The notes below the pieces were generated by a model. It was given only the letters and a program-made list of their open reading frames with translations. It was not told where the DNA came from and did no database searches. A DNA stretch of 64,000 bases from Lysinibacillus sphaericus OT4b.31 (GTDB lineage Bacteria > Bacillota > Bacilli > Bacillales_A > Planococcaceae). The number at the start of each line of letters is the position of its first letter. The first letter of the stretch is position 1. Position numbers and translations under genes: made by a program. Where the stretch lies: the NCBI RefSeq assembly GCF_000392615.1, contig NZ_KB933398.1:814391-878390 (forward strand), written 5' to 3'. Below are positions 1 through 7,423 of this stretch, one piece after another.

Positions 1-511
1 ATCTAAAAAATTTGCGCAAAATGATCGCAATCGCAGAACCGAGTAGGGCAAAAATCGTATGTAAAATAGCAATAAAGGTTGCGCCCAGTAACAATGTACC
101 AATATCGGATAATGAAGTTTTACCAATATAGAGCGGATTCATTACATTATCAATGATGGCCCATACAAAGACAGGGATAAAGCTAATGGCAAAAACGATC
201 CAACTATTTTTATAAAACAGATAAGTAAGACAACCAAACAGCGCATAGGACACAACAAAGCCCAGTTGATTTCCAAGAAGGGATGAATTCAAAGCGAACA
301 TAAAGGAAAGTACAATGAATACCACATGGAAAAAGGATAATGTCTGTTTAAAAGGGATGGTGGGTTTAGGTAATGGCTGTGAATAGGTATACAGCTGACA
401 ATGTGCGCACGAAGCTATATGTTGCTCAATGAATTTTACAGTATCTGCTTGTAGTGCTTGTTTTATATATAAAGGCAATAAATCTTCTACAATTGAACAT
501 TCCTGTGACAA
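1..511 (-). CDS. zf-HC2-type putative anti-sigma membrane protein (3' end cut by window edge)
   Basis: Reading the minus strand gives an open frame of 170 codons that continues past base 1. Near the N-terminus are IVEDLLPLYIKQAL and, further on, HIASCAHC, the H-x3-C-x2-C zinc-binding motif of zf-HC2 anti-sigma factors. Several hydrophobic segments follow a short linker, so the zinc finger would face the cytoplasm on a membrane anchor. The start is TTG at 511-509, because GGAGGG lies 6 bases upstream and no ATG is nearby. Family knowledge: such proteins sequester an ECF sigma factor, usually encoded just upstream, but no sigma gene lies upstream here. The role is therefore inferred from the motif only. 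Confidence 0.6.
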   Translation of the reverse strand, partial: MSQECSIVEDLLPLYIKQALQADTVKFIEQHIASCAHCQLYTYSQPLPKPTIPFKQTLSFFHVVFIVLSFMFALNSSLLGNQLGFVVSYALFGCLTYLFYKNSWIVFAISFIPVFVWAIIDNVMNPLYIGKTSLSDIGTLLLGATFIAILHTIFALLGSAIAIILRKFFR

Positions 512-560
512 ACGCTTCCCTCCAATCGATCACTTCTATTATACGACTTTTTTTAGGAAA

Positions 561-595
561 TAAAAAAAGCCTTCCGTCGGTCACTTCATTCGGAA
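561..595 (-). terminator. terminator of the HD-domain gene
   Basis: On the minus strand TTCCG and CGGAA pair around a 14-base loop and are followed by GGC and seven T residues, just after the stop of the HD-domain gene. It separates that gene from the zf-HC2 gene downstream. Confidence 0.6.
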
Positions 596-611
596 AACTC
601 GTACATGCACA

Positions 612-1256
612 TTATTTGATTGTGTCGTCTAAAACTTCATTTGTTAATGCTTGAATATCAATATGTGTTTTCTCTTTCACCGCATCCTTTAATATCTCAG
701 TTCGAAAATATTGAACTGTTGCTTTCAGAGGAATAGCTAAAAGTTTTGAGAGAGCCATTTGATACATATGAACAAACTCTAAATCCGTGTTACCGCGTTT
801 TAATTCAGCAAAGGCTTCGTAAAATTGATCTAATTTGTCGGCAAATTCGAGCAAACGTCCTTCTAGTGTTTCATCCTTACCTTCCTTCATGCGCTCAAAA
901 AAGATAGCCTGAAACTCTTTGGGAATCTCATTGATAATAAACTTTTCCATCATCTTATCTTCAACATGAGCGAGCATTTGCTTAAGCTCGGGGCTTGCAT
1001 GTTTTACGGGTGTCTTAATATCACCGATAAATACTTCAGCAAAATCATGATTGATGGTTTTTTCATATAATGATTTCCAATTTACAGTCGCACCATTCAT
1101 CTCCTCTAGTGTAGCAAAAAACATGGCATATTGAGAAACCTTCCACGAATGAGCTGCCACATTATGTTCCTCAAATTTGAAGCGACCAGGGCAACGGATA
1201 ATGCGCTCTAGATCATTCAGACTTGTAAAAAATTGATGAATTCCTATAATAATCAC
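612..1256 (-). CDS. HD-domain phosphohydrolase (YfbR-like)
   Basis: A protein of about 210 residues with the HD-family metal ligands in order: EEHNVAAHSW supplies the first His, INHDFAEV is the HD pair, and LLEFADKLDQF supplies the last Asp. The fold and spacing match YfbR-like 5'-nucleotidases that dephosphorylate deoxynucleoside monophosphates, but the substrate cannot be read from sequence. The start is odd. The GTG at 1256 overlaps the AAGGAG ribosome site (1261-1256), and no ATG lies near it. The best-spaced codons are ATT at 1250 or ATA at 1247, the latter giving a protein beginning (M)GIHQFF. The gene stands alone, with its own terminator downstream. Confidence 0.75.
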   Translation of the reverse strand: MIIIGIHQFFTSLNDLERIIRCPGRFKFEEHNVAAHSWKVSQYAMFFATLEEMNGATVNWKSLYEKTINHDFAEVFIGDIKTPVKHASPELKQMLAHVEDKMMEKFIINEIPKEFQAIFFERMKEGKDETLEGRLLEFADKLDQFYEAFAELKRGNTDLEFVHMYQMALSKLLAIPLKATVQYFRTEILKDAVKEKTHIDIQALTNEVLDDTIK

Positions 1257-1384
1257 TCCTTATTGTTTTATAAGTGCATGTTACTATAATATGTTTCATT
1301 ATGTCTAGGGTTAAACATTTACAAAGGGATTGAGGGCAATTTTTAGAATTGGTTCCCGAAAAAGTGCCCCAAACCCTGAATATT

Positions 1385-1705
1385 TTAAACGATTATTTTA
1401 GTAATAAGTCTTGCTACCTCTTTTTCCTTATCTTTCAATGGGTGGGCGTAGTAATCTAATACAGTATTATGTTTATCACTAAGATTTTTACACTACTGTC
1501 CCTGGTACACCTTTGCACATAAGATCGTCGCGTATGAGTGCCTTAATCCATGAGGAGTTATTCTTTTAGATATTGCCTTATTATTGTATGCAGTGTATAA
1601 AATGTGGTTTACAAGATTCCTACCTATACATTCAAGTGTTCTTATATTGATAAAGACATGGTCGTGTTTTTTATATTTTATGGCATTTTGAAGTTTTTGT
1701 TCAAT
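1385..1705 (-). pseudogene. tyrosine recombinase (phage-type integrase) C-terminal remnant, frameshifted
   Basis: The minus strand from about 1705 encodes a stretch including RTLECIGRNLVNHILYTAY and ending in TPHGLRHSYATILCAK, the catalytic R-H box of tyrosine recombinases. The frame then breaks. KGVPGTVV continues in a second frame, and LSDKHNTVLDYYAHPLKDK in a third, carrying the catalytic tyrosine region and ending at a TAA (1387-1385). At least two frameshifts and the missing N-terminal half make this non-functional. It lies between the HD-domain gene and the bacteriocin-like island, so it may be a scar of the event that brought the island in. The coordinates are those of the recognisable part. 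Confidence 0.75.
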
Positions 1706-1872
1706 GGAGGTAATCTAACAAAACGGTGGAGAAGATGCTTCTTGTTGAAAATAATGTAGCTAATCACGAAAAATTAAATGCTGTAGGTGTACCAAATGAA
1801 GCAATTAAAATATGGTGATGAAAAACATTCTGTATTTTAGCTTTAGCATTCAGCGACTTACGGAAAAACGCG

Positions 1873-1912
1873 GGCACTAACAGACAGGTAAGTCACCTGT
1901 TTTGTTGGTGCC
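1873..1912. repeat. left copy of island-flanking hairpin repeat
   Basis: It begins with GGCACTAACAGACAGGTAA and closes with TGTTGGTGCC, forming a stem of ten pairs (one G-T) with an inner ACAGGT/ACCTGT stem, followed by CCTTTTAA. The same 19 bases and closing arm recur at 6788-6825, on the other side of the bacteriocin-like cluster. It could be a terminator duplicated with the island, a recombination site or a transposon-like end. Confidence 0.7.
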
Positions 1913-1920
1913 CCTTTTAA

Positions 1921-2322
1921 TATTTAAAGAGGTGGTGACCTAAGGAATGATTCGATCTAGTGCCAGCATGGCAAAGTGTTTGAGGTAAGCGAGAGCAAGT
2001 GAATACGTGTAGGCGTAGGAAAAAAATAAAAGAACAGTAAGAGACATAATTAAAAAGCTAGATTTCATACATTTAAGAAGTAGTTTCAAAGATAAGACCA
2101 ACTATGGAATAAATAGTAAAAAGTTATTGAAAATATTTACATGGTTTTGTTAAACTTAATTAGATAATAAAAGAAATAAAAGAAAAAATATGTTGCAATA
2201 TTATGTAATATTATGTAATATATGGTTATAATATGAAAAAAGCGTTACGCAAATATGTGTTTAAACGTAAAAATAATGTTGAAATATACTTTTTCAAAAA
2301 AATGTAATTTATTGGTTTTTAT
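1921..2322. other. AT-rich noncoding stretch ahead of the bacteriocin operon
   Basis: No supported gene. A very short frame begins ATGATTCGATCT at about 1947 and stops after 13 codons, possibly the truncated start of a lost gene. At about 2199-2220 ATTATGTAAT is tandemly repeated, followed by TATAAT at 2227-2232, a possible extra promoter. The base composition is strikingly AT-rich compared with the region beyond 6950. Confidence 0.5.
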
Positions 2323-2331
2323 TGTTATAAT
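2323..2331 (+). promoter_or_regulatory. extended -10 promoter of the island operon
   Basis: TGTTATAAT is an extended -10 element (TGn plus TATAAT) 32 bases upstream of the first cluster gene. There is no good -35 box at 17 bases. The first gene has an AGAGGTGA ribosome site. Confidence 0.5.
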
Positions 2332-2363
2332 TGGTAACAACAAGTCGGATTCAGAGGTGAATT

Positions 2364-2828
2364 ATGATTGATAATAATTTACGTTTTCTAAAACGTTTAG
2401 AGCCGTTGCAAATAGGTGATTTTCTAAATAATGGTACTGTTGATTCTATTAGTGATGTGAAACTATATGAATACATAGATGATTATTTACTAGTTTTCTT
2501 TTTTAGTACGGCATGTAGTGGATGTTTACCAGTTATTGAAGCACTTAAAGATTTTATTGATAAACGTCCTAATGCAAACACCATCGTTTTATTTGATAGC
2601 CCTACAGAAAATGTAGAGTTTTTGAAGGAGTATTATAGTAATAAAACTACTGTTTATCAAATGAAGCATAGAGACATGGAAAAAGTTTTTAATGTTTCTG
2701 CTACACCTAGTATTTTTTTATTAAACAGTGTAGGGCAAATATTGTTTACTCAAATAGGTCATCATGGGAAGACCTTTGACCAGATAGAAAAATTATTATT
2801 GAGCATAGTATCTGAAAAAGAGGTGTAA
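2364..2828 (+). CDS. thioredoxin-fold protein 1 of the bacteriocin-like cluster
   Basis: A 154-residue TlpA/redoxin-like protein. The segment LLVFFFSTACSGCLPVIEAL places a redox CSGC pair at residues 51 and 54 after the central strand, and SATPSIFLL (114-115) is the cis-proline loop of the thioredoxin fold. No signal peptide or membrane segment is visible, unlike most extracytoplasmic TlpA proteins. It is first in a tightly packed operon, with the next gene starting 2 bases after its stop. Given the six-cysteine peptide and MauE-like protein downstream, the likely role is making or shuffling disulfides in that peptide. That role is an inference; the fold assignment is firm. Confidence 0.8.
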   Translation: MIDNNLRFLKRLEPLQIGDFLNNGTVDSISDVKLYEYIDDYLLVFFFSTACSGCLPVIEALKDFIDKRPNANTIVLFDSPTENVEFLKEYYSNKTTVYQMKHRDMEKVFNVSATPSIFLLNSVGQILFTQIGHHGKTFDQIEKLLLSIVSEKEV

Positions 2829-2830
2829 TT

Positions 2831-3250
2831 ATGAGTATTAAGAGTTTAAAACAAATGTTCATGAATCATAGAGATATACGCGAAGAAATGGACATATTAA
2901 AGATAGGTTATGTTTTTCCGCTATCTCTGAAGAACTATGAACTATCTAGAAAGACTGTTGTTTGCTTTGCATCTCTATATTGTAAAATTTGTATTGATCT
3001 ATTACCTGGCTTAAGTGGATTTAATCAGGATTTTGTGTTAATAACAGACGGTTCAGAATTAGATAATGAAGAAATAATTAAAGAATTTGAATTTTCATTC
3101 CCGGTGATGTCACTTAATTATGATTCATTTCATGATTTAGTAGCTACGACACCAAGTCTGATACTCATTGATGCTAATGGAATCATCCAAAAAATCAAAG
3201 AGATTGATGAAATCGGAGAGGTTATTAGTTTTGTAGAAGAAAGTAGGTAA
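2831..3250 (+). CDS. thioredoxin-fold protein 2 of the bacteriocin-like cluster
   Basis: A 139-residue protein with the same plan as its upstream neighbour: CFASLYCKICIDLLPG gives CKIC at residues 51 and 54, exactly where protein 1 has CSGC, and ATTPSLILID is the cis-proline loop. Overall identity between the two is low, so they are diverged paralogues or two functional halves of a redox relay. No signal peptide is visible. It has an extra Cys at 45. Translation is probably coupled to the first gene because the spacing is two bases. The specific partner is inferred from context only. Confidence 0.75.
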   Translation: MSIKSLKQMFMNHRDIREEMDILKIGYVFPLSLKNYELSRKTVVCFASLYCKICIDLLPGLSGFNQDFVLITDGSELDNEEIIKEFEFSFPVMSLNYDSFHDLVATTPSLILIDANGIIQKIKEIDEIGEVISFVEESR

Positions 3251-3772
3251 TTGATATTGAATTACTTCTCTATAATTATAAGTTTGCTGATTTCTAGTAC
3301 ATTCATTGCGTCATTTTATATGAAGGCAAAGTCATTTCCTAATACAAAATGCGAAATTTATTCTTACAAAATTATAAAAAATCGCCAGCTTATTAATATC
3401 TCTAGTTTTTTTCTTCTAATCACAGAATTATTGATAGCTATATGTTTTGCTTTTAATTTATTTGGTTCCATAAAGATTGTTTTCTGTGGGCTCTTATTAA
3501 TATTCTTTTGTTTAATTCTATTAAATAAGAGAAAAAAAGAGAAAGATATAAAAGGTAGTAGTTGCAGTTGTTTTGGAGACATGGAGTTTATGAATAAATA
3601 TCCCTTATTTAGAAATTGCATTTTATTGGGGCTCTTATTAATTCAGTTTCTCTTACCAAATTATCAGTTGGACTTTAAATTGGAAGTCACTTTATTTTTA
3701 CTTATCGTTATAGTAATTATTTTTTATGATTTAGTTTTACAAATTAAAAAGTTGAAGGCAAACTACATATGA
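3251..3772 (+). CDS. MauE/DoxX-like redox membrane protein
   Basis: A 173-residue protein with about four hydrophobic segments (roughly 3-23, 50-70, 73-92 and 122-165). Between the third and fourth is GSSCSCFGDMEF, the CxCFG signature (residues 105-109) of the MauE family, which in methylamine utilisation is needed with thioredoxin-like MauD to mature a disulfide-rich small subunit. By analogy it would pass electrons across the membrane for disulfide formation in the neighbouring Cys-rich peptide. The frame opens at TTG 3251, directly after the previous stop, but a second TTG at 3257 is better spaced from AGTAGG. The next gene overlaps its stop by four bases. Confidence 0.75.
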   Translation: MILNYFSIIISLLISSTFIASFYMKAKSFPNTKCEIYSYKIIKNRQLINISSFFLLITELLIAICFAFNLFGSIKIVFCGLLLIFFCLILLNKRKKEKDIKGSSCSCFGDMEFMNKYPLFRNCILLGLLLIQFLLPNYQLDFKLEVTLFLLIVIVIIFYDLVLQIKKLKANYI

Positions 3773-4248
3773 TAGATAATTTCATAATTTTCTTAATATT
3801 ATCACTAATATTATTTCTATTGTCGAGTTTAATAGGTGTTTATTATATCAATAAAAAAATCTACTCAAATGATATAAAAATACTTAAAAACTTCCTATTG
3901 AAAAATAATTTGAAAATAGATGACTCAAATGAGTTTAAACTTGTATTTATTAATTATGAGTCTCCAGATTTCAAGAGAATGGATGATTTTCTGAGTTCTA
4001 CTGAAGTGAAGTTGCATGTGTTTTTAAATGCTCCTACTTGGTTATATAAAACAAAAATAGAGAAATGGAAAAATCATAATTTAAATCAAACAAAAGAATT
4101 TTTGTTCGAACATAAGTATGAGTTAGTAATTTTTGATCCTATAAATAATAGCCTATCAAAACATTCAAATTTATTAAACACGTTCGAGTGTATGGAGGCT
4201 CTAGACGTGAATAATAAAAACTGGAAGGGAAAGAAAGCATGGGTATAA
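3769..4248 (+). CDS. membrane-anchored thioredoxin-like protein without a CxxC motif
   Basis: A 159-residue protein with one strong N-terminal membrane segment (about 5-27) followed by a soluble domain. FKLVFINYESPDFKRMDDFL looks like the strand-loop-helix of a thioredoxin fold in which the CxxC position is ESPDF, so it is probably not redox active itself. The layout, an anchor plus a thioredoxin-like domain, recalls MauD. It starts at the ATG in ATGA, overlapping the MauE-like gene by four bases, and its own 3' end overlaps the next gene by ten bases, so all are probably translated as one coupled set. The fold is inferred; no close family was recognised. Confidence 0.5.
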   Translation: MIDNFIIFLILSLILFLLSSLIGVYYINKKIYSNDIKILKNFLLKNNLKIDDSNEFKLVFINYESPDFKRMDDFLSSTEVKLHVFLNAPTWLYKTKIEKWKNHNLNQTKEFLFEHKYELVIFDPINNSLSKHSNLLNTFECMEALDVNNKNWKGKKAWV

Positions 4249-4631
4249 ACTGTCAGATATTAGTGGCCGAAAATATTGAATTTGATCCAATAGGTAAACA
4301 ACATACGATTTTTAATGTATTAAATAGAATGTCAGTTCCTATATTTCCAACAGCAGCTATAACAAATGTTTACTTTAAATACCTTTTTAATGAAGAGCTT
4401 GAATTAAATTCATATGTCTGTAGTGTAAAGGTTCTAGACCCTTTGGATGAAATAGTATATGAAGCTATGTTACCTGAGTTAAAAAATTTTAGAATTAAAG
4501 AAATGGTTCCAGGAATTGACGGGATGGTACAAATACGATTTACTGCTCTTATTAGTGGAAATTATAAATATATCATTTATGCAAATAATGAAGAAATTTG
4601 CAGATATCCGCTATATATAGACAAACAATAA
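4239..4631 (+). CDS. DUF6941-like protein
   Basis: A 130-residue soluble protein. The opening INCQILVAENIEFDP, followed by TIFNVLNRMSVPIFPT and VKVLDPLDEIVYE, fits the DUF6941 pattern: a beta-sandwich-like domain that often starts with a phrase of the type LAEDVxxD and contains a DPDGE-like turn. No signal peptide, membrane segment or catalytic motif is seen. It overlaps the previous gene by ten bases and sits 39 bases ahead of the peptide gene. In a bacteriocin-type cluster this is a candidate self-protection or peptide-binding protein, but that is only a guess from position. Confidence 0.55.
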   Translation: MGINCQILVAENIEFDPIGKQHTIFNVLNRMSVPIFPTAAITNVYFKYLFNEELELNSYVCSVKVLDPLDEIVYEAMLPELKNFRIKEMVPGIDGMVQIRFTALISGNYKYIIYANNEEICRYPLYIDKQ

Positions 4632-4670
4632 ACTATTTATACATCAAAATCTTTAAAGGAGGTGGAAATT

Positions 4671-4832
4671 ATGGCTTGTGATAAAAGTTTAATATCTTGG
4701 ACAGAATCAGTTGGTTACGCATTCTGTTCAGGTTCATGTGGTGGATCTAAGCAACTTAGATGGCAAGGTGTTATTTACCATTATACAAATGGTACAACTT
4801 GTCCTGCTGATGAGTACAAGGGTTGTTGCTAG
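4671..4832 (+). CDS. six-cysteine, leaderless, laterosporulin-like bacteriocin peptide
   Basis: A 53-codon gene with a near-ideal AAAGGAGGTG ribosome site 7 bases before ATG. The product begins MACDKSLISWTES and has six Cys at residues 3, 19, 23, 44, 52 and 53, ending EYKGCC. There is no secretion signal and no double-glycine leader that the exporter could cut. From memory it resembles laterosporulin of Brevibacillus, a leaderless defensin-like bacteriocin with three disulfides: both start MAC, share an ISxWT-type segment, a basic aromatic region leading to V-Y, an NGT turn, and E-x-G-x-C near the end. It is followed by a terminator, then the exporter. Antibacterial activity is inferred; the gene itself is well supported. 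Confidence 0.8.
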   Translation: MACDKSLISWTESVGYAFCSGSCGGSKQLRWQGVIYHYTNGTTCPADEYKGCC

Positions 4833-4840
4833 TTTTTTAA

Positions 4841-4876
4841 AAATCTTCTCTAAATTATTTGGAGAAGATTTTTTTG
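4841..4876 (+). terminator. terminator between peptide and exporter genes
   Basis: AAATCTTCTC pairs with GAGAAGATTT around an 11-base loop, followed by a T run. Placed right after the peptide stop, it would make the short peptide-proximal transcript more abundant than transporter readthrough, as in many bacteriocin operons. It could also act as an RNA-stabilising stem. Confidence 0.8.
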
Positions 4877-4905
4877 TTTAGAAATTTCTAATGAGGAGGG
4901 AAGGT

Positions 4906-6717
4906 ATGTTAAAGAAGATAAAATACAATTGTAAGTTAATAACTTTTATAACAATGAAGACAATTTCAACTATTTATAAGGTTTCTCCAATATACCTTTT
5001 AAGTACCTTATTTATAGTTGTATTAAAAGGGGTCTCACCTTTAATATATATATTTTTGACTGAAAGAACAGTTAGTTCTTTGATTAATGATCTAGAGAAT
5101 TCATCTATTACTAGTACACCATTTCTGTTCATTTTAATACAGTTTGGATATTTTGTTTTAATGGAATACATGATTTATTTAAGTAAAATTATAGAATTCA
5201 GATTAAAACAAAAAATGGAGTATTTTTTTAATAACGAAATTTTCACGATGTGTGCAAGTATCCCGTTAATTTACTATGATGATTTAAATTACTATAATTC
5301 ATTGCAAAGAGCTACATTAGATGTTGGAGGGACATCATGTACATATTTACAGCAGGTACTTGGCTGTATCCAATCATGTATAACTTTCACAGGATTTGTT
5401 GTTAGCCTTTATTTTATTCACTGGTCTATTGCACTTTTACTATTTTTTATAATCATACTTTTAATGGGTATCAATTTCTATACATCAAAATCAGATTATG
5501 AACAATTTTTAAGTCAAATATTAAAAAATAGAAAAATTGAATATTTAGAGGAATTATTCAAATCTAAAGAGGTAGCTAAGGAATTCCGTATATTTAAACA
5601 TGAATCATACTTCATAAGAAAGTGGAAGGAACTATATTGGATAGTTGGCAACGAAAAATATAGTTTAGAGAAAAAAAATAATAGGAAACTGTTATATGTA
5701 AGCTATTTACAATTTTCTTTAAATCTTCTCTTTTTAAGTTTACTAGCGTTCTATGTTTTAACAAAGAAAATTACAATCGCTAAATTTGTGGCGTTATCTC
5801 AAATGCTTTCCAGCTCATTAGGTATTAGCGCTCAACTTGCATCATCAATGGGAAGAATTTATAGGGAATCTCTTACTCTTAATGATTATTATGAGTTCAT
5901 AAAAGATGTCCCTATTGAGAAATCAAATATAGAAAATGAAAACTTTAATATTGAGTTTAAAAGTCTTAGCGTAAATAATATATCTTTCTCTTATCCTAAT
6001 CATGAACATCTTATTTTAAAAAATATCTCATTTGAAATAACTCCTGGGAAGAAAGTGGCCATCGTCGGTAGAAATGGTTCCGGTAAAAGTACATTGGTAA
6101 AATGTTTAACAGGCTTATATACTACTAAAAATGGTAAAGTTCTTTTAAATGGAGAAACTATTTGTAATGAAGATAGAGAGAGGTATTTCAGTACTGTTTT
6201 TCAAGATTTTTTAAAGTATGAGATGTCATTATTGGAGAATATTACGTTAAATAATGAACTAAACGAAGATATTAAGGATAAATTTTACCAAGTTACTCAA
6301 AGAACTGGCACATCCGATTTATTAAGAAAATATGATTTAGGAATAACAGATAATGTCGGTGCCACTTTACATGGAAGAGAACTCTCTGGAGGAGAATGGC
6401 AAAAAATCGCACTAGGTAGGGCGTTGTTTAAAGATAGTCCGATTATTATACTGGATGAACCAACTGCAGCTTTAGATCCCGTTAGTGAAGCAAAGGTTAT
6501 TGAAGAATTTTTAGATATCTCAATAGGGAAAACTTCAATTTTCGTTACACATCGTTTGGGAAGTTGTATAAACGCGGACGTAATTCTAGTAATGAAAGAC
6601 GGCGAACTTGTTGAACAAGGAACTCATGATGAATTGATACTCTTAAATGGCGAATACACAGAACTATTTAATATTCAGGCTAAATGGTACAAACAAAAAG
6701 AATATGAATTTAACTAA
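4906..6717 (+). CDS. ABC exporter (membrane domain fused to ATPase), bacteriocin-type without C39 peptidase
   Basis: A 603-residue half-transporter. Residues 1-320 hold six membrane segments. The ATPase follows with Walker A GRNGSGKST, signature LSGGEWQKIALGRAL, Walker B IIILDEPTAALDP and a switch-region THRLG. This layout matches LanT/NisT-like exporters, but there is no N-terminal C39 cysteine protease, so it cannot trim a double-glycine leader, consistent with a leaderless substrate. The start is ATG 4906, because the upstream in-frame ATG at 4891 lies ahead of the ribosome site AGGAGGGAAGG. It probably exports the six-Cys peptide; whether it also gives immunity is unknown. Confidence 0.85.
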   Translation: MLKKIKYNCKLITFITMKTISTIYKVSPIYLLSTLFIVVLKGVSPLIYIFLTERTVSSLINDLENSSITSTPFLFILIQFGYFVLMEYMIYLSKIIEFRLKQKMEYFFNNEIFTMCASIPLIYYDDLNYYNSLQRATLDVGGTSCTYLQQVLGCIQSCITFTGFVVSLYFIHWSIALLLFFIIILLMGINFYTSKSDYEQFLSQILKNRKIEYLEELFKSKEVAKEFRIFKHESYFIRKWKELYWIVGNEKYSLEKKNNRKLLYVSYLQFSLNLLFLSLLAFYVLTKKITIAKFVALSQMLSSSLGISAQLASSMGRIYRESLTLNDYYEFIKDVPIEKSNIENENFNIEFKSLSVNNISFSYPNHEHLILKNISFEITPGKKVAIVGRNGSGKSTLVKCLTGLYTTKNGKVLLNGETICNEDRERYFSTVFQDFLKYEMSLLENITLNNELNEDIKDKFYQVTQRTGTSDLLRKYDLGITDNVGATLHGRELSGGEWQKIALGRALFKDSPIIILDEPTAALDPVSEAKVIEEFLDISIGKTSIFVTHRLGSCINADVILVMKDGELVEQGTHDELILLNGEYTELFNIQAKWYKQKEYEFN

Positions 6718-6787
6718 TCAATTATGATTATCGATTTTAATACGAAAAATTGTTATTGATTTTGATAAAATAATCAATTATACGGGA

Positions 6788-6825
6788 GGCACTAACAGAC
6801 AGGTAAACTACCTTTTTGTTGGTGC
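6788..6825. repeat. right copy of island-flanking hairpin repeat
   Basis: GGCACTAACAGACAGGTAA is identical to 1873-1891 and is closed by TGTTGGTGC, with an inner AGGT/ACCT stem, then CTTCTTTTTTG. It works as a plausible terminator for the exporter gene. Being the same element as the one left of the cluster, it also brackets the island as a direct repeat about 4.9 kb apart. Confidence 0.75.
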
Positions 6826-6910
6826 TTCTTTTTTGCGCTCATTTCAAACAATTTAACAAAGATTCACTACAAAGGATTCACAAATATTTTTAGAACGTGT
6901 AATATCGGAT

Positions 6911-6918
6911 GCTATAAT
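6911..6918 (+). promoter_or_regulatory. extended -10 promoter of the DUF2269 gene
   Basis: T-G-C-TATAAT (6910-6918) is an extended -10 element about 32 bases before the ATG; the -35 region is weak. The ribosome site is AAAAGGGGGAG. Confidence 0.45.
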
Positions 6919-6950
6919 TAAGATGAGTCATAAAAGGGGGAGTATGCACC

Positions 6951-7391
6951 ATGGTATCGATATATTCACTTCTTCTCTATATACATATTTTAAGTGCCAT
7001 ACTTTCGATTGGGCCATTGTTTGTTGTTTTAGCAATTGTTAAAAGAATGCGTAAAGCACAGCATGCCGAAATGCCACCGTATATTGAGACGTTTCAAGCT
7101 GCTGTTACTATTGTCAAACACGCTGGACATGTGCTAGTCGCATCTGGCATTTTATTAATGTGGCGTGGCGGTTATCCGTGGACAACTTCATGGGTAGTCC
7201 TTACATTTCTTGTGATGCTTGGCTCAATTGTCTTTTTGGCACGAGCATTCAAACCTACTATTAGAACATTCAATACCCCAGCCTACAATCAGCAACAGTT
7301 TGCATCAAAGTTACATCGCAAAGCATGGATGTATATTGCCTTATTGCTTATTATGCTGTGGCTAATGGTTGCAAAGCCAATACTTTGGTAA
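6951..7391 (+). CDS. DUF2269-like four-helix membrane protein
   Basis: A 146-residue protein with four hydrophobic helices (about 5-27, 51-70, 78-97 and 124-143). His-rich segments such as LLLYIHILSAILSIGP and VKHAGHVLVASGI are typical of the DUF2269 family of predicted integral membrane proteins, some of which are thought to bind haem. There is no known reaction. It lies just outside the right hairpin of the bacteriocin-like island, on its own promoter, and is followed by a large inverted repeat separating it from the convergent ABC permease gene. It is probably part of the ordinary chromosome. Confidence 0.7.
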   Translation: MVSIYSLLLYIHILSAILSIGPLFVVLAIVKRMRKAQHAEMPPYIETFQAAVTIVKHAGHVLVASGILLMWRGGYPWTTSWVVLTFLVMLGSIVFLARAFKPTIRTFNTPAYNQQQFASKLHRKAWMYIALLLIMLWLMVAKPILW

Positions 7392-7423
7392 AGGTAATAA
7401 CAGTATTTCTTACATAAAAAAAA

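Noticed and set aside
1746..1829. 27-codon frame beginning MLLVENNVANHEKL
   Set aside because: No clear ribosome site and no relatives known; at most a fragment of a lost gene near the integrase remnant.
4671..4832. Double-glycine leader in the six-Cys peptide (GG at residues 24-25)
   Set aside because: The exporter has no C39 peptidase domain, and cutting there would discard three of the six Cys. A leaderless peptide explains the data better.
4891..6717. Lanthipeptide cluster based on the LanT-like exporter
   Set aside because: No LanB, LanC, LanM or LanP gene is present, and the peptide has few Ser/Thr positions paired with Cys in the usual way.
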